Source: Pseudomonas sp. WJP1 (lineage in GTDB: Bacteria > Pseudomonadota > Gammaproteobacteria > Pseudomonadales > Pseudomonadaceae). From it: 64,000 nt of DNA. Position 1 is the stretch's first letter; each line of letters begins with the position of its first letter. The stretch lies in assembly GCF_028471945.1 (NCBI RefSeq), contig NZ_CP110128.1, positions 6,909,001-6,973,000 of the forward strand, read 5' to 3'. Shown piece after piece: positions 18,392-26,704 of the stretch. Both the position numbers and the translations under genes were made by a program. The notes under the pieces are model-generated. The model was not told the DNA's origin and searched no databases. It was given only the letters and a program-made list of their open reading frames with translations.

Positions 18392-19285
18392 TTACGCGCC
18401 TGGAATGAAATGTTTCTGCGCGGTACCCCGGGCAATCAGCCGGGAGAGGTAGTCCAGTTTCTGCGCGTCCTGATCGACGAAGCGGAAGGTCAGCTGCAAC
18501 CAGTCACTGTCGGGCTTGGGCTCGTGGGCCACGACGGCGTGCAGGTAGCCATTGAGGCGGGCCACTTCGGCGCGCTCGCCCTGCTCCAGGTCCAGTACGG
18601 CGCTGTCGAGAACCTGCGGCAGGTTGTCGGTACGCTTGACCACCAGCAGCGCTTCCTTGAGGCTCAGCGCCTTGATCACGCACTGTTGGATGCCATTGGG
18701 CAACCGCAGCTGACCCTGACCTCGCCCAGCGCCGGCAGCCGCCACCGGGGCCTTGGCCGGCGGGTTGTTGAGCAAGCCCGGGGACGGTGCAGCAGCCGCT
18801 GGAGCGCTCACGGCAGGCTTGTTGCCGGTCAATGCGTTCAGGGTGTCGTTGCCGAATGCCGAGATTGTCTTGGTGGCCGCCACGCTCATCAGGCCGTCGA
18901 GTTTGCCGACCTTGTGCAGCGCTTGCTTGACCTTGGTGATCAGTTGCTCGTTGGTGAACGGCTTGCTGACGTAGCCGGAAACGCCGGCCTGGATCGCCTG
19001 GACGACGTTCTCCTTGTCGCCGCGGCTGGTCACCATCACGAATGGCATGCCTTTGAGGCTGTCTTGCTCGCGGCACCAGGTCAGCAGTTCCAGGCCGGAC
19101 ATTTCCGGCATTTCCCAATCGCACAGCACCAGGTCGAAGGCCTCCCTTGCCAGCAGCGACTGAGCCTTGCGGCCGTTGACCGCGTCTTCGATGCGCATGC
19201 CCGGGAAATAGTCGCGCAGGCATTTCTTCACCAGGTCACGAATGAACGAGGCATCGTCCACGACCAACACACTGACCTTACTCAT
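18392..19285 (-). CDS. CheY-like response regulator with uncharacterised C-terminal domain
   Basis: A 297-residue protein with an N-terminal receiver domain (residues 4-125). The acidic pair is in VVDDA, phosphoacceptor Asp56 in LCDWEMPEMSG, Thr in VMVTSRGD and Lys in VSKPFTNEQL. An Ala/Pro-rich linker (about residues 155-185) leads to a C-terminal domain of about 110 residues (LRLPNGIQQCVIKALSLKEALLVVKR ... LTFRFVDQDAQKLDYLSRLIARGTAQ). Its tail resembles the ending of PilZ-like or chemotaxis-associated modules but is not clearly assignable. There is no DNA-binding domain. It lies between the phoR-CorC block and phoU, as in related species. Confidence 0.8.
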   Translation of the reverse strand: MSKVSVLVVDDASFIRDLVKKCLRDYFPGMRIEDAVNGRKAQSLLAREAFDLVLCDWEMPEMSGLELLTWCREQDSLKGMPFVMVTSRGDKENVVQAIQAGVSGYVSKPFTNEQLITKVKQALHKVGKLDGLMSVAATKTISAFGNDTLNALTGNKPAVSAPAAAAPSPGLLNNPPAKAPVAAAGAGRGQGQLRLPNGIQQCVIKALSLKEALLVVKRTDNLPQVLDSAVLDLEQGERAEVARLNGYLHAVVAHEPKPDSDWLQLTFRFVDQDAQKLDYLSRLIARGTAQKHFIPGA

Positions 19286-19414
19286 CCATAACCCCTTTAA
19301 AAAATCCCGGCAAGCCTACCGTCTTGCTGATGGCACATTGCCAAAAAACTCAGTCACTCCGGGACTTTTCGATCGCGGGTGCTGCTTTTCGAATTCGTGA
19401 ACCGCAAACGAAAA

Positions 19415-19436
19415 CGCCCGGCCAATAGGCCGGGCG
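19415..19436 (-). terminator. Intrinsic terminator after phoU
   Basis: A perfect 9-bp GC-rich inverted repeat, CGCCCGGCC and GGCCGGGCG, with a 4-base loop. Read on the minus strand it is followed by GTTTTCGTTT. It ends the pst-phoU transcript. Confidence 0.8.
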
Positions 19437-19452
19437 CTTTGATTGGGCAATC

Positions 19453-20214
19453 TTACTTATCGTCAGATTCGCCCGGAACATTAGCGGTTTCGCCGCTGGT
19501 TCCTTCAACTTCTTCCTTCATGCGCTTGAGACCCAGGTGACGTACGTCGGTGCCGCGCACCAGGTAAATCACCAGCTCCGAAATATTGCGTGCGTGGTCG
19601 CCGATACGCTCCAGCGAACGCAGTACCCAGATGATGCTCAAGACCCGCGAGATAGAGCGAGGGTCTTCCATCATGTAGGTCGCCAGCTCACGCAAGGCGG
19701 TCTTGTATTCGCGGTCGATGATCTTGTCGTACTGCGCCACCGACAACGCCAGGTCGGCATCGAAACGGGCAAAGGCATCCAGCGCATCACGGACCATGTT
19801 TCGCACCTGGTCACCGATGTGGCGAACCTCGACGTAACCACGCGGTGCTTCGCCTTCTTCGCACAGCTGGATGGCGCGACGGGCGATCTTGGTCGCTTCG
19901 TCACCGATGCGCTCCAGGTCGATCACCGATTTGGAAATGCTGATGATCAGGCGCAAGTCGGACGCCGCCGGCTGACGACGGGCCAGAATGCGCAGGCATT
20001 CTTCGTCGATATTGCGTTCCATCTGGTTGATCTGGTCGTCGATCTCACGCACCTGCTGGGCCAGGCCGGAATCGGCCTCGATCAGCGCGGTGACCGCGTC
20101 GTTGACCTGTTTTTCCACCAGCCCGCCCATGGCCAGGAGGTGGCTGCGCACTTCCTCGAGTTCGGCGTTGAACTGCTGGGAAATGTGGTGGGTAAGGCCT
20201 TCTTTACTAATCAT
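19453..20214 (-). CDS. phoU: Phosphate transport system regulator PhoU
   Basis: PhoU links the Pst transporter with PhoR so that PhoB stays off when phosphate is ample. The 253-residue all-helical protein holds two PhoU repeats with the metal-binding-type motifs: QVNDAVTALIEADSGLAQQVREIDDQINQMERNIDEECL, and LERIGDEATKIARRA paired with LERIGDHARNISELVIYLVRG in the second half. It is the last gene of the pst operon, about 70 bases after pstB, and is followed by a strong terminator. The C-terminus is an acidic, low-complexity tail. Confidence 0.95.
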   Translation of the reverse strand: MISKEGLTHHISQQFNAELEEVRSHLLAMGGLVEKQVNDAVTALIEADSGLAQQVREIDDQINQMERNIDEECLRILARRQPAASDLRLIISISKSVIDLERIGDEATKIARRAIQLCEEGEAPRGYVEVRHIGDQVRNMVRDALDAFARFDADLALSVAQYDKIIDREYKTALRELATYMMEDPRSISRVLSIIWVLRSLERIGDHARNISELVIYLVRGTDVRHLGLKRMKEEVEGTSGETANVPGESDDK

Positions 20215-20286
20215 GTTGGCGTCCTTGGAGCGTCCGGTAAGGTGCGGTGGGCCGCAGCGTCAGTTCAGTGAGCAACCACAGCTTTC

Positions 20287-21120
20287 CTAGCCGTAACGAC
20301 CGGTGATGTAGTCTTCGGTCTGCTTCTTCGCCGGATTGGTAAACAGGGTGTCGGTGTCGCCGAACTCCACCAGTTTGCCCATGTACATGAACGCCGTGTA
20401 GTCGGAAACCCGCGCGGCCTGCTGCATGTTGTGGGTCACGATGACGATGGTGAACTTGGATTTCAGTTCGTAGATCAGCTCTTCGACTTTCAGCGTCGAG
20501 ATCGGGTCGAGTGCCGAGCACGGTTCGTCGAGCAGCAGCACTTCCGGCTCCACGGCGATGGTACGGGCGATCACCAGACGTTGCTGCTGACCACCAGAAA
20601 GGCCCAGTGCCGATTCGTGCAGGCGGTCCTTGACCTCATCCCACAGTGCCGCGCCTTTCAACGCCCACTCGACGGCTTCGTCCAGTACGCGCTTCTTGTT
20701 GATGCCCTGGATGCGCAGGCCGTAGACCACGTTTTCGTAGATGGTTTTCGGGAACGGGTTCGGCTTCTGGAACACCATGCCAACGCGACGACGCAGCTCG
20801 GCCACGTCTTCGCCCTTGCGGTAGATATTGTTGCCGTACAGGTTGATCGCGCCTTCGACGCGGCAGCCATCCACCAGGTCGTTCATGCGGTTGAAGGTCC
20901 GCAGCAGCGTGGACTTGCCGCAGCCGGACGGGCCGATGAAGGCGGTCACGCGCTGTTTCGGGATGTTCATGCTGACGTCGTACAGCGCTTGTTTGTCGCC
21001 GTAGAACAGGCTCAGGCCCGGCACTTCGATGGCCACGGTTTCCTGCTCGAGGCTCAGGCTCTGTTTGTCGCGACCCAGGGCCGACATGTTGATGCCGTGG
21101 GTATGTGCTTCGTGCTGCAT
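20287..21120 (-). CDS. pstB: Phosphate ABC transporter ATP-binding protein PstB
   Basis: A 277-residue ABC ATPase that powers high-affinity phosphate uptake. Walker A is GPSGCGKST (residues 63-71), the Q-loop region [13 protein letters not shown] is typical of PstB, the signature is LSGGQQQR, Walker B is [13 protein letters not shown] and the switch His is in [11 protein letters not shown]. The N-terminal 25 residues are a pseudomonad-type extension. A REPIN separates it from pstA by about 160 bases, which could tune relative expression within the operon. Confidence 0.96.
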   Translation of the reverse strand: MQHEAHTHGINMSALGRDKQSLSLEQETVAIEVPGLSLFYGDKQALYDVSMNIPKQRVTAFIGPSGCGKSTLLRTFNRMNDLVDGCRVEGAINLYGNNIYRKGEDVAELRRRVGMVFQKPNPFPKTIYENVVYGLRIQGINKKRVLDEAVEWALKGAALWDEVKDRLHESALGLSGGQQQRLVIARTIAVEPEVLLLDEPCSALDPISTLKVEELIYELKSKFTIVIVTHNMQQAARVSDYTAFMYMGKLVEFGDTDTLFTNPAKKQTEDYITGRYG

Positions 21121-21199
21121 GGGAGGCTCCCTGTGCTAACAAATTCGGTTCAGTTGCCGCTGGCCTCACAAAATGGGCCAGGGGTGTTGCCGTTTTCCC

Positions 21200-21265
21200 G
21201 TAGGAGCCAGGCTTGCCGGCGAAGGCGATCTCGAGGACGCCTTCGCCGGCAAGCCTGGCTCCTAC
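21200..21265. repeat. REPIN with 28-bp perfect arms inside the pst operon
   Basis: Left arm 21200-21227 (GTAGGAGCCAGGCTTGCCGG then CGAAGGCG) and its exact reverse complement 21238-21265 are separated by 10 bases. It lies between pstA and pstB on the same transcript. Confidence 0.88.
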
Positions 21266-21279
21266 AGGGAGCGGCGTGA

Positions 21280-22950
21280 TTAGCTATCCAGCGCCTTGTA
21301 CTTCTCGCGCAGGTGGTTACGGATATAAACGGCCGACAGGTTCAATGTCGCGATCACCAGCACCAGCAACAGCGCCGTGGCGTACACCAGCGGCCGCGCG
21401 GCTTCGACGTTCGGGCTCTGGAAGCCGACGTCATAGATGTGGAAGCCCAGGTGCATGATCTTCTGGTCCAGGTGCAGGTACGGGTAGTTGCCATCCACCG
21501 GCAGCGACGGCGCCAGCTTCACCACACCCACCAGCATCAGCGGCGCCACTTCACCGGCGGCGCGGGCCACGGCGAGGATCATGCCGGTCATCATCGCCGG
21601 GCTGGCCATTGGCAGTACGATCTTCCACAGGGTTTCCGCCTTGGTCGCGCCGAGGGCCAACGAGCCTTCGCGCACGGTGCGAGGAATCCGCGCCAGGCCT
21701 TCTTCGGTGGCCACGATCACCACCGGCACCGCCAGCAGCGCCAGGGTCAACGATGCCCAGAGCAGGCCCGGTGTGCCGAAGGTCGGCGCCGGCAAGGCTT
21801 CAGGGAAGAACAGACGGTCAAGCGAGCCACCCAGTACGTAGACGAAGAAGCCCAGGCCGAACACGCCGTAAACGATGGCCGGAACGCCCGCCAGGTTGTT
21901 CACCGCGATGCGGATCACCCGGGTCAGGGTGTTCTGCTTGGCGTATTCACGCAGGTACACCGCGGCCAGGACGCCGAACGGGGTCACGATCATCGCCATG
22001 ATCAACGTCATCATCACGGTGCCGAAGATCGCCGGGAAAATACCGCCTTCGGTGTTCGCTTCACGCGGGTCGTCGCTCAGGAATTCCCAGACCTTGCTGA
22101 AGTAGAAACCGATCTTGGTGAAGGTACCCATGGCGTTCGGCTGGTAGGCGTGAACCACTTTACCCAGGCCAATTTCGATTTCCTTGCCGTTGGCATCACG
22201 GGCGGTGAGGCTGTCGCGGTTGAACTGCGCGTGCAGATCACCCAGGCGAGCTTCAACGTCCTGATAGCGGGCATTGAGCTCGGCGCGCTCGGACTCCATG
22301 TCCGCTTGCGCGGCGGCGTCGAGCTTGCCATCCAGTTCCAGTTTGCGGCCGTGCAGGCGGATGCGTTCGAGGCCAGCGTTGATCGCGCCGATGTCGACTT
22401 TTTCCAGGGTCTTGAGCTGGCCAGCCAGCTGATTCACACGGTCGATCCGCGCCTGCAGCTCAGGCCACGCAGCCTCGCCTTCGGCAATCACCTTGCCGTC
22501 CTGTTTGACGTTGACCAGGTAGCCGTAGAAATTGCCCCACTCGCGACGTTCCAGCGCCATCAGTTCGACTGGCGTCGTCTGTTTAGTCAGCCACTCGCCG
22601 ACGATCCACGTGAAATCGGTGCCGTTCAGGTCACGGTTGCCGACCTTGATCAGCTCGCGGGTCATGAACTCCGGGCCTTCGTCAGGCACCGGCAGGCCGG
22701 CGCTCTTCAGGCGCGCACGCGGCACTTCTTCCTTCTGCACCACTTCGCCAACGACCAGGTGATTGGCCTGGCCCGGCACGTCGTAGCTGGCGTGGATCAG
22801 ATCCGCCGGCCAGAAGTGACCCAGGCCACGCACGGCAATCACCGCCAGCAGGCCAATGGTCATGATGACCGCGATGGACACCGCGCCACCGCTGATCCAG
22901 ACGCCCGGGGCGCCGCTCTTGAACCATCCTTTCAGGGAGTTCTGTTTCAC
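21280..22950 (-). CDS. pstA: Phosphate ABC transporter permease PstA (long form)
   Basis: A 556-residue permease. The N-terminal membrane segment (VSIAVIMTIGLLAVIAVRGLG) is followed by an inserted, largely helical periplasmic region (about residues 50-290, with a charged stretch ELNARYQDVEARLGDLHAQFNRDS). Then comes the canonical ABC permease domain with about five helices and the ATPase-coupling EAA-type loop GLARIPRTVREGSLALGATKAETLWKIVLPMA. The E. coli protein is under 300 residues; the long insert is the usual pseudomonad form. It works with PstC as the membrane pore for phosphate. It ends about 160 bases before pstB and starts 15 bases after pstC. Confidence 0.95.
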   Translation of the reverse strand: MKQNSLKGWFKSGAPGVWISGGAVSIAVIMTIGLLAVIAVRGLGHFWPADLIHASYDVPGQANHLVVGEVVQKEEVPRARLKSAGLPVPDEGPEFMTRELIKVGNRDLNGTDFTWIVGEWLTKQTTPVELMALERREWGNFYGYLVNVKQDGKVIAEGEAAWPELQARIDRVNQLAGQLKTLEKVDIGAINAGLERIRLHGRKLELDGKLDAAAQADMESERAELNARYQDVEARLGDLHAQFNRDSLTARDANGKEIEIGLGKVVHAYQPNAMGTFTKIGFYFSKVWEFLSDDPREANTEGGIFPAIFGTVMMTLIMAMIVTPFGVLAAVYLREYAKQNTLTRVIRIAVNNLAGVPAIVYGVFGLGFFVYVLGGSLDRLFFPEALPAPTFGTPGLLWASLTLALLAVPVVIVATEEGLARIPRTVREGSLALGATKAETLWKIVLPMASPAMMTGMILAVARAAGEVAPLMLVGVVKLAPSLPVDGNYPYLHLDQKIMHLGFHIYDVGFQSPNVEAARPLVYATALLLVLVIATLNLSAVYIRNHLREKYKALDS

Positions 22951-22965
22951 AGACTTCTACCTTTC

Positions 22966-25248
22966 TTAAAGCGACGAGTATTTCTTGCGCAGACGCTGAC
23001 GAATCAGTTCCGCGAGGGTGTTCATGATGAAGGTGAACAACAGCAGCACCAGCGCCGAGAGGAACAGCACGCGGTAGTGGCTGCCGCCGACTTCCGACTC
23101 CGGCATTTCCACCGCGACGTTGGCGGCCAGGGTGCGCAGGCCTTCGAACAGGTTCATTTCCATGACCGGGGTGTTACCGGTGGCCATCAACACGATCATG
23201 GTTTCGCCGACTGCACGGCCCATGCCGATCATCAGCGCCGAGAAGATGCCCGGGCTGGCGGTGAGGATCACCACGCGAGTCATGGTCTGCCACGGCGTGG
23301 CACCGAGGGCCAGGGAACCCAGGGTCAGGCCACGCGGCACGCTGAACACGGCGTCTTCGGCGATGGAGTAGATGTTTGGGATGACCGCGAAGCCCATGGC
23401 CAGGCCGACTACCAATGCGTTGCGCTGGTCGTAGGTGATGCCCAGGTCGTGGGAGATCCACATGCGCATGTCGCCGCCGAAGAACCAGTTCTCCATGTAC
23501 GGGCTCATGTACAGCGACAGCCAGCCAACGAACAGGATCACTGGAATCAGCAGGGCACTTTCCCAGCCGTCAGGGACTTTCAGGCGAATCGATTCCGGCA
23601 GGCGGCTGAAGGTGAAACCGGCAACCAGGATGCCGACTGGCAGCAGCATCAGCAGGCTGAAGATGCCTGGCAGATGCCCTTCCACATACGGCGCGAGGAA
23701 CAGGCCGGCGAAGAAACCGAGGATCACCGTCGGCATCGCTTCCATCAGCTCGATCACCGGCTTGACCTTGCGACGCATGCCCGGGGCCATGAAGTACGCG
23801 GTGTAGATCGCCGCGGCGACGGCCAGTGGAGCGGCCAGCAGCATGGCGTAGAACGCGGCTTTCAGGGTACCGAAGGTCAGCGGCGACAGGCTCAGTTTCG
23901 GTTCGAAGTCGGTGTTGGCGGCGGTCGATTGCCAGACGTATTTAGGCTCGTCGTAGTTTTCGTACCAGACCTTGCTCCACAACGCGCTCCACGATACTTC
24001 CGGGTGCGGGTTGTCCAGCAGCAGCGGTTGCAGCTTGCCGCCGGCTTCGACGATCACGCGGTTGGCCCGTGGCGACAGACCGAACAGGCCCTGGCCTTCG
24101 ACCACCTGGTCGACCAGCAAGGTACGGTGTGCGGTGCTGTGGAACACGCCAAGCTTGCCGGAGGCATCGAGGGCCACGAAGCCCTTGCGGCGCTCTTCGG
24201 CGGTGATTTCAACGATAGGCGTGGTGCCCATCTGGAAGGTACGGATCTGCTTCAGGCGCTGCTCGCCATCCGGGTCGCGGGCCATGAACCACTGGGCCAG
24301 GCCACCTTTGGAGTCGCCAAGGATCAACGAGATGCCGCCTACGAGCTGGGTACTGGCGGTGATTTCGGCGTCACCGTTTTCCAGCAGTTTGTAGCGACCG
24401 TTAAGGCTCTTGTCGCGCAGGCTGAAGACGTCGGCCTGGGCACGACCGTTGATCACGTACAGCCACTGCTGACGCGGGTCGACGAAGATGTTCTTCACAG
24501 GCTCAGTCATCTGCGGCAGATCGATGCGCTTCTGCTCGCTGGTGATTTCGCCGGTCATCATGTTTTCTTCGCTGGTCAGCGACAGAACATTGAGTTGCGA
24601 ACCGGTAGAACCCACCAGCATCAGGGTCGAATCGTTGGCGTTGAGGCTGACATGTTCCAGCGCACCGCCCGCCTCGTTCAGCGTGATCGGGGTTTCGCCA
24701 TACGGATATTCAATGGCCGGCGAGATAGTCTTCTTGCCGTCCGGGTAGCTGACTTTGTAGGTGTGGCGGAACACCATGGCCTGGCCGTTGGACAATCCCA
24801 CCGCCACCAGCGGTTGACCTGGCTGGTCGTCACCGATGGACGTCACGGTAGCACCGGCCGGAAGCGGCAGATCGACGCGCTTGAGTTCAGCACCACTGTC
24901 GATGTCGAAGAACAGTGCCTGGCCCCTGTCGGAAACCCGCATGGCGACCTGGTTCTGCTCTTCAAGGGAAAACATCAGTGGCTTGCCGGCATCTTGCATC
25001 CAGGCAGGCGTGATGGCGTCCTTGGCAGTCAGGCTGGCACCCTGGAACAGGGGCATCACCACGTAGGCGAGGAAGAAAAAGATCAGCGTGATCGCGGCGA
25101 GAACGGCGAGGCCGCCCACCAGGACGTACCAGCGGGTCAGGCGATCCTTGAGCGCGCGGATGCGGCGCTTGCGTTGCAACTCAGGCGTATTGAAATCAAT
25201 TCGCTTGGGGGGATTTGTAGTCATTGTGGAATTGGCCAGATCATTCAT
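22966..25248 (-). CDS. pstC: Phosphate ABC transporter permease PstC (long form)
   Basis: A 760-residue permease with a basic cytoplasmic N-terminus (ELQRKRRIRALKDRLTRW) and a first membrane helix at about residues 42-66. A beta-rich, WD-like periplasmic insertion of about 350 residues carries motifs such as LMLVGSTGSQLNVLSL and LYVINGRAQADVFSL. The C-terminal ABC permease part contains PRGLTLGSLALGATPWQTMTRVVILTASPG as the EAA loop. The start at 25248 (MNDLANS) is preferred over a GTG two codons upstream. The perfect Pho box is only 23 bases upstream, so the transcript leader must be very short or the true start is the ATG at 25218. Confidence 0.93.
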   Translation of the reverse strand: MNDLANSTMTTNPPKRIDFNTPELQRKRRIRALKDRLTRWYVLVGGLAVLAAITLIFFFLAYVVMPLFQGASLTAKDAITPAWMQDAGKPLMFSLEEQNQVAMRVSDRGQALFFDIDSGAELKRVDLPLPAGATVTSIGDDQPGQPLVAVGLSNGQAMVFRHTYKVSYPDGKKTISPAIEYPYGETPITLNEAGGALEHVSLNANDSTLMLVGSTGSQLNVLSLTSEENMMTGEITSEQKRIDLPQMTEPVKNIFVDPRQQWLYVINGRAQADVFSLRDKSLNGRYKLLENGDAEITASTQLVGGISLILGDSKGGLAQWFMARDPDGEQRLKQIRTFQMGTTPIVEITAEERRKGFVALDASGKLGVFHSTAHRTLLVDQVVEGQGLFGLSPRANRVIVEAGGKLQPLLLDNPHPEVSWSALWSKVWYENYDEPKYVWQSTAANTDFEPKLSLSPLTFGTLKAAFYAMLLAAPLAVAAAIYTAYFMAPGMRRKVKPVIELMEAMPTVILGFFAGLFLAPYVEGHLPGIFSLLMLLPVGILVAGFTFSRLPESIRLKVPDGWESALLIPVILFVGWLSLYMSPYMENWFFGGDMRMWISHDLGITYDQRNALVVGLAMGFAVIPNIYSIAEDAVFSVPRGLTLGSLALGATPWQTMTRVVILTASPGIFSALMIGMGRAVGETMIVLMATGNTPVMEMNLFEGLRTLAANVAVEMPESEVGGSHYRVLFLSALVLLLFTFIMNTLAELIRQRLRKKYSSL

Positions 25249-25270
25249 TCGCACACCCTAGCGATCCTGT

Positions 25271-25288
25271 ATGACAGAAAGATGACAG
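25271..25288 (-). promoter_or_regulatory. Perfect Pho box upstream of pstC
   Basis: Read on the minus strand the sequence is CTGTCAT-CTTT-CTGTCAT, a 14 of 14 match to the PhoB operator. It is preceded at the same 11-base period by a third, degenerate unit GCGTCAC (25293-25299). It predicts a PhoB-driven promoter inside the pst cluster giving pstC-pstA-pstB-phoU independent of pstS. Confidence 0.88.
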
Positions 25289-25350
25289 TGCAGTGACGCA
25301 ACAAATCCGCCACCCGGTGAAACCGGCAGCGGAGCGAGAATTTGGGGGGT

Positions 25351-25441
25351 TGTAGGAGTGAGCTTGCTCGCGAAGGCGTCATTACATTCACCGTCAATGC
25401 TGAATGAACCATCGCTTTCGCGAGCAAGCTTCGCTCCTACA
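25351..25441. repeat. REPIN between pstS and pstC
   Basis: TGTAGGAGTGAGCTTGCTCG and CGAGCAAGCTTCGCTCCTAC form the two inverted ends with a variable centre. With the adjacent hairpin it separates the pstS transcript from the pstC promoter. Confidence 0.82.
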
Positions 25442-25464
25442 GGTCCGGGGTTTACCCCGGACCT
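25441..25464 (-). terminator. Hairpin downstream of pstS
   Basis: A perfect 10-bp stem, AGGTCCGGGG and CCCCGGACCT, with a TTTA loop begins 6 bases after the pstS stop. No long T run follows on the minus strand, so it may attenuate or stabilise the abundant pstS message rather than terminate fully. Confidence 0.55.
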
Positions 25465-25470
25465 AGGGTT

Positions 25471-26469
25471 TTACTTTTTTGCTACGTTGTTACCTTCCTG
25501 CAGACCCAGGTCAGCCAGTGCTTTTGCAGCAACTTTGGCTGGCAGTGGGATGTAACCGTCTTTCACCACGACTTCCTGGCCCTGTTTGGACAGAACCAGC
25601 TTCACGAACTCGGCTTCCAGCGGGGCCAGAGGCTTGTTCGGGGCTTTGTTGACGTATACGTACAGGAAGCGCGACAGCGGGTACTTGCCGTTCAGGGCGT
25701 TTTCTTCGGTGTCTTCGATGAAGTCAGTGGAGCCTTTCTTGGCCAGGGCCACCGTCTTCACGCTAGCGGTCTTGTAGCCGATGCCCGAGTAACCGATGCC
25801 GTTCAGCGAGGAGCTGATCGACTGCACGACCGAAGCCGAACCTGGTTGTTCGTTGACGTTTGGCTTGAAGTCACCTTTGCACAGGGCTTCTTCCTTGAAG
25901 TAGCCGTAGGTGCCGGATACCGAGTTACGACCGAACAGTTGCACCGGCTTGTTGGCCAGGTCGCCCGTCACGCCCAGGTCACCCCAGGTTTTAACGTCGG
26001 TTTTAGCGCCGCACAGACGAGTGGACGAGAAGATCGCATCGACCTGTTCCATGGTCAGGTGCTGGATCGGGTTGTCCTTGTGCACGAAGACGGCCAGGGC
26101 GTCCACTGCAACCGGAATAGCGGTTGGCTTGTAGCCGTACTTCTGCTCGAAGGCAGCCAGTTCGGTGTCCTTCATCTTGCGGCTCATCGGGCCCAGGTTG
26201 GAGGTGCCTTCAGTCAGCGCAGGTGGCGCAGTGGCGGAGCCAGCGGCCTGAATCTGGATGTTTACGTTCGGGTATTCTTTTTTGTAGTTCTCAGCCCAGA
26301 GGGTCATGAGGTTGGCAAGGGTATCGGAGCCGACGCTGGACAGGTTGCCCGACACACCGGTGGTCTTGGTGTAGCTCGGGATCGACGGGTCAACAGCGGC
26401 AACCGCGTTGGCAGTCGCAACGCCAGCAGCGACAAAAGTCATTGCCGCCATCAAACGCTTCAGTTTCAT
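25471..26469 (-). CDS. pstS: Periplasmic phosphate-binding protein PstS
   Basis: A 332-residue phosphate-binding lipoprotein-like or periplasmic protein of the PstS/SphX family. The signal peptide is [24 protein letters not shown]. Phosphate-contact motifs are visible: [11 protein letters not shown] near the N-terminus, [22 protein letters not shown], and [15 protein letters not shown]. It delivers phosphate to PstC/PstA and is expected to be strongly induced on starvation through the Pho box at 26547-26564. It is the first gene of the pst cluster but is separated from pstC by a hairpin, a REPIN and a second Pho promoter. Confidence 0.95.
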   Translation of the reverse strand: MKLKRLMAAMTFVAAGVATANAVAAVDPSIPSYTKTTGVSGNLSSVGSDTLANLMTLWAENYKKEYPNVNIQIQAAGSATAPPALTEGTSNLGPMSRKMKDTELAAFEQKYGYKPTAIPVAVDALAVFVHKDNPIQHLTMEQVDAIFSSTRLCGAKTDVKTWGDLGVTGDLANKPVQLFGRNSVSGTYGYFKEEALCKGDFKPNVNEQPGSASVVQSISSSLNGIGYSGIGYKTASVKTVALAKKGSTDFIEDTEENALNGKYPLSRFLYVYVNKAPNKPLAPLEAEFVKLVLSKQGQEVVVKDGYIPLPAKVAAKALADLGLQEGNNVAKK

Positions 26470-26546
26470 GCCTTACTCCTAGCAGATAGGGTGTGTTATT
26501 CGGGGCCAAGTATCAGCAGGCCGTGTGAACACTCTATGGCTGAAAT

Positions 26547-26564
26547 ATGACAATTGGATGAAAG
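26547..26564 (-). promoter_or_regulatory. Pho box upstream of pstS
   Basis: On the minus strand CTTTCAT-CCAA-TTGTCAT matches 12 of 14 operator positions, about 80 bases before the pstS start. A looser third unit, CAGCCAT, follows at the same 11-base period. Confidence 0.78.
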
Positions 26565-26581
26565 GCCAGCATCTGGCGACA

Positions 26582-26694
26582 GATCGTTCCCACGCTCTGC
26601 GTGGGAATGCAGCCAGGGTCGCTCCGCGACCCTTTCAAAAGCTGGAACGCGGAGCGTCCCTTGAAGCATTCCTTTGCTGCGCGTGGGAACGATC
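26582..26694. repeat. Long imperfect palindromic repeat (GATCGTTCCCACGC type)
   Basis: The ends GATCGTTCCCACGC (26582-26595) and GCGTGGGAACGATC (26681-26694) are exact reverse complements. Inner segments (GGGTCGCTCCGCGACCC, GGAACGCGGAGCGTCCC) form further hairpins. It has the look of a dispersed intergenic element of fluorescent pseudomonads, different from the REP family. Confidence 0.7.
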
Positions 26695-26704
26695 AAAGTC
26701 GAAA

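Noticed and set aside
21313..25296. Very long plus-strand frame of 1327 codons
   Set aside because: It is antisense to pstA and pstC, His/Gln/Arg-rich throughout, and has no domain. It is a high-GC shadow frame.
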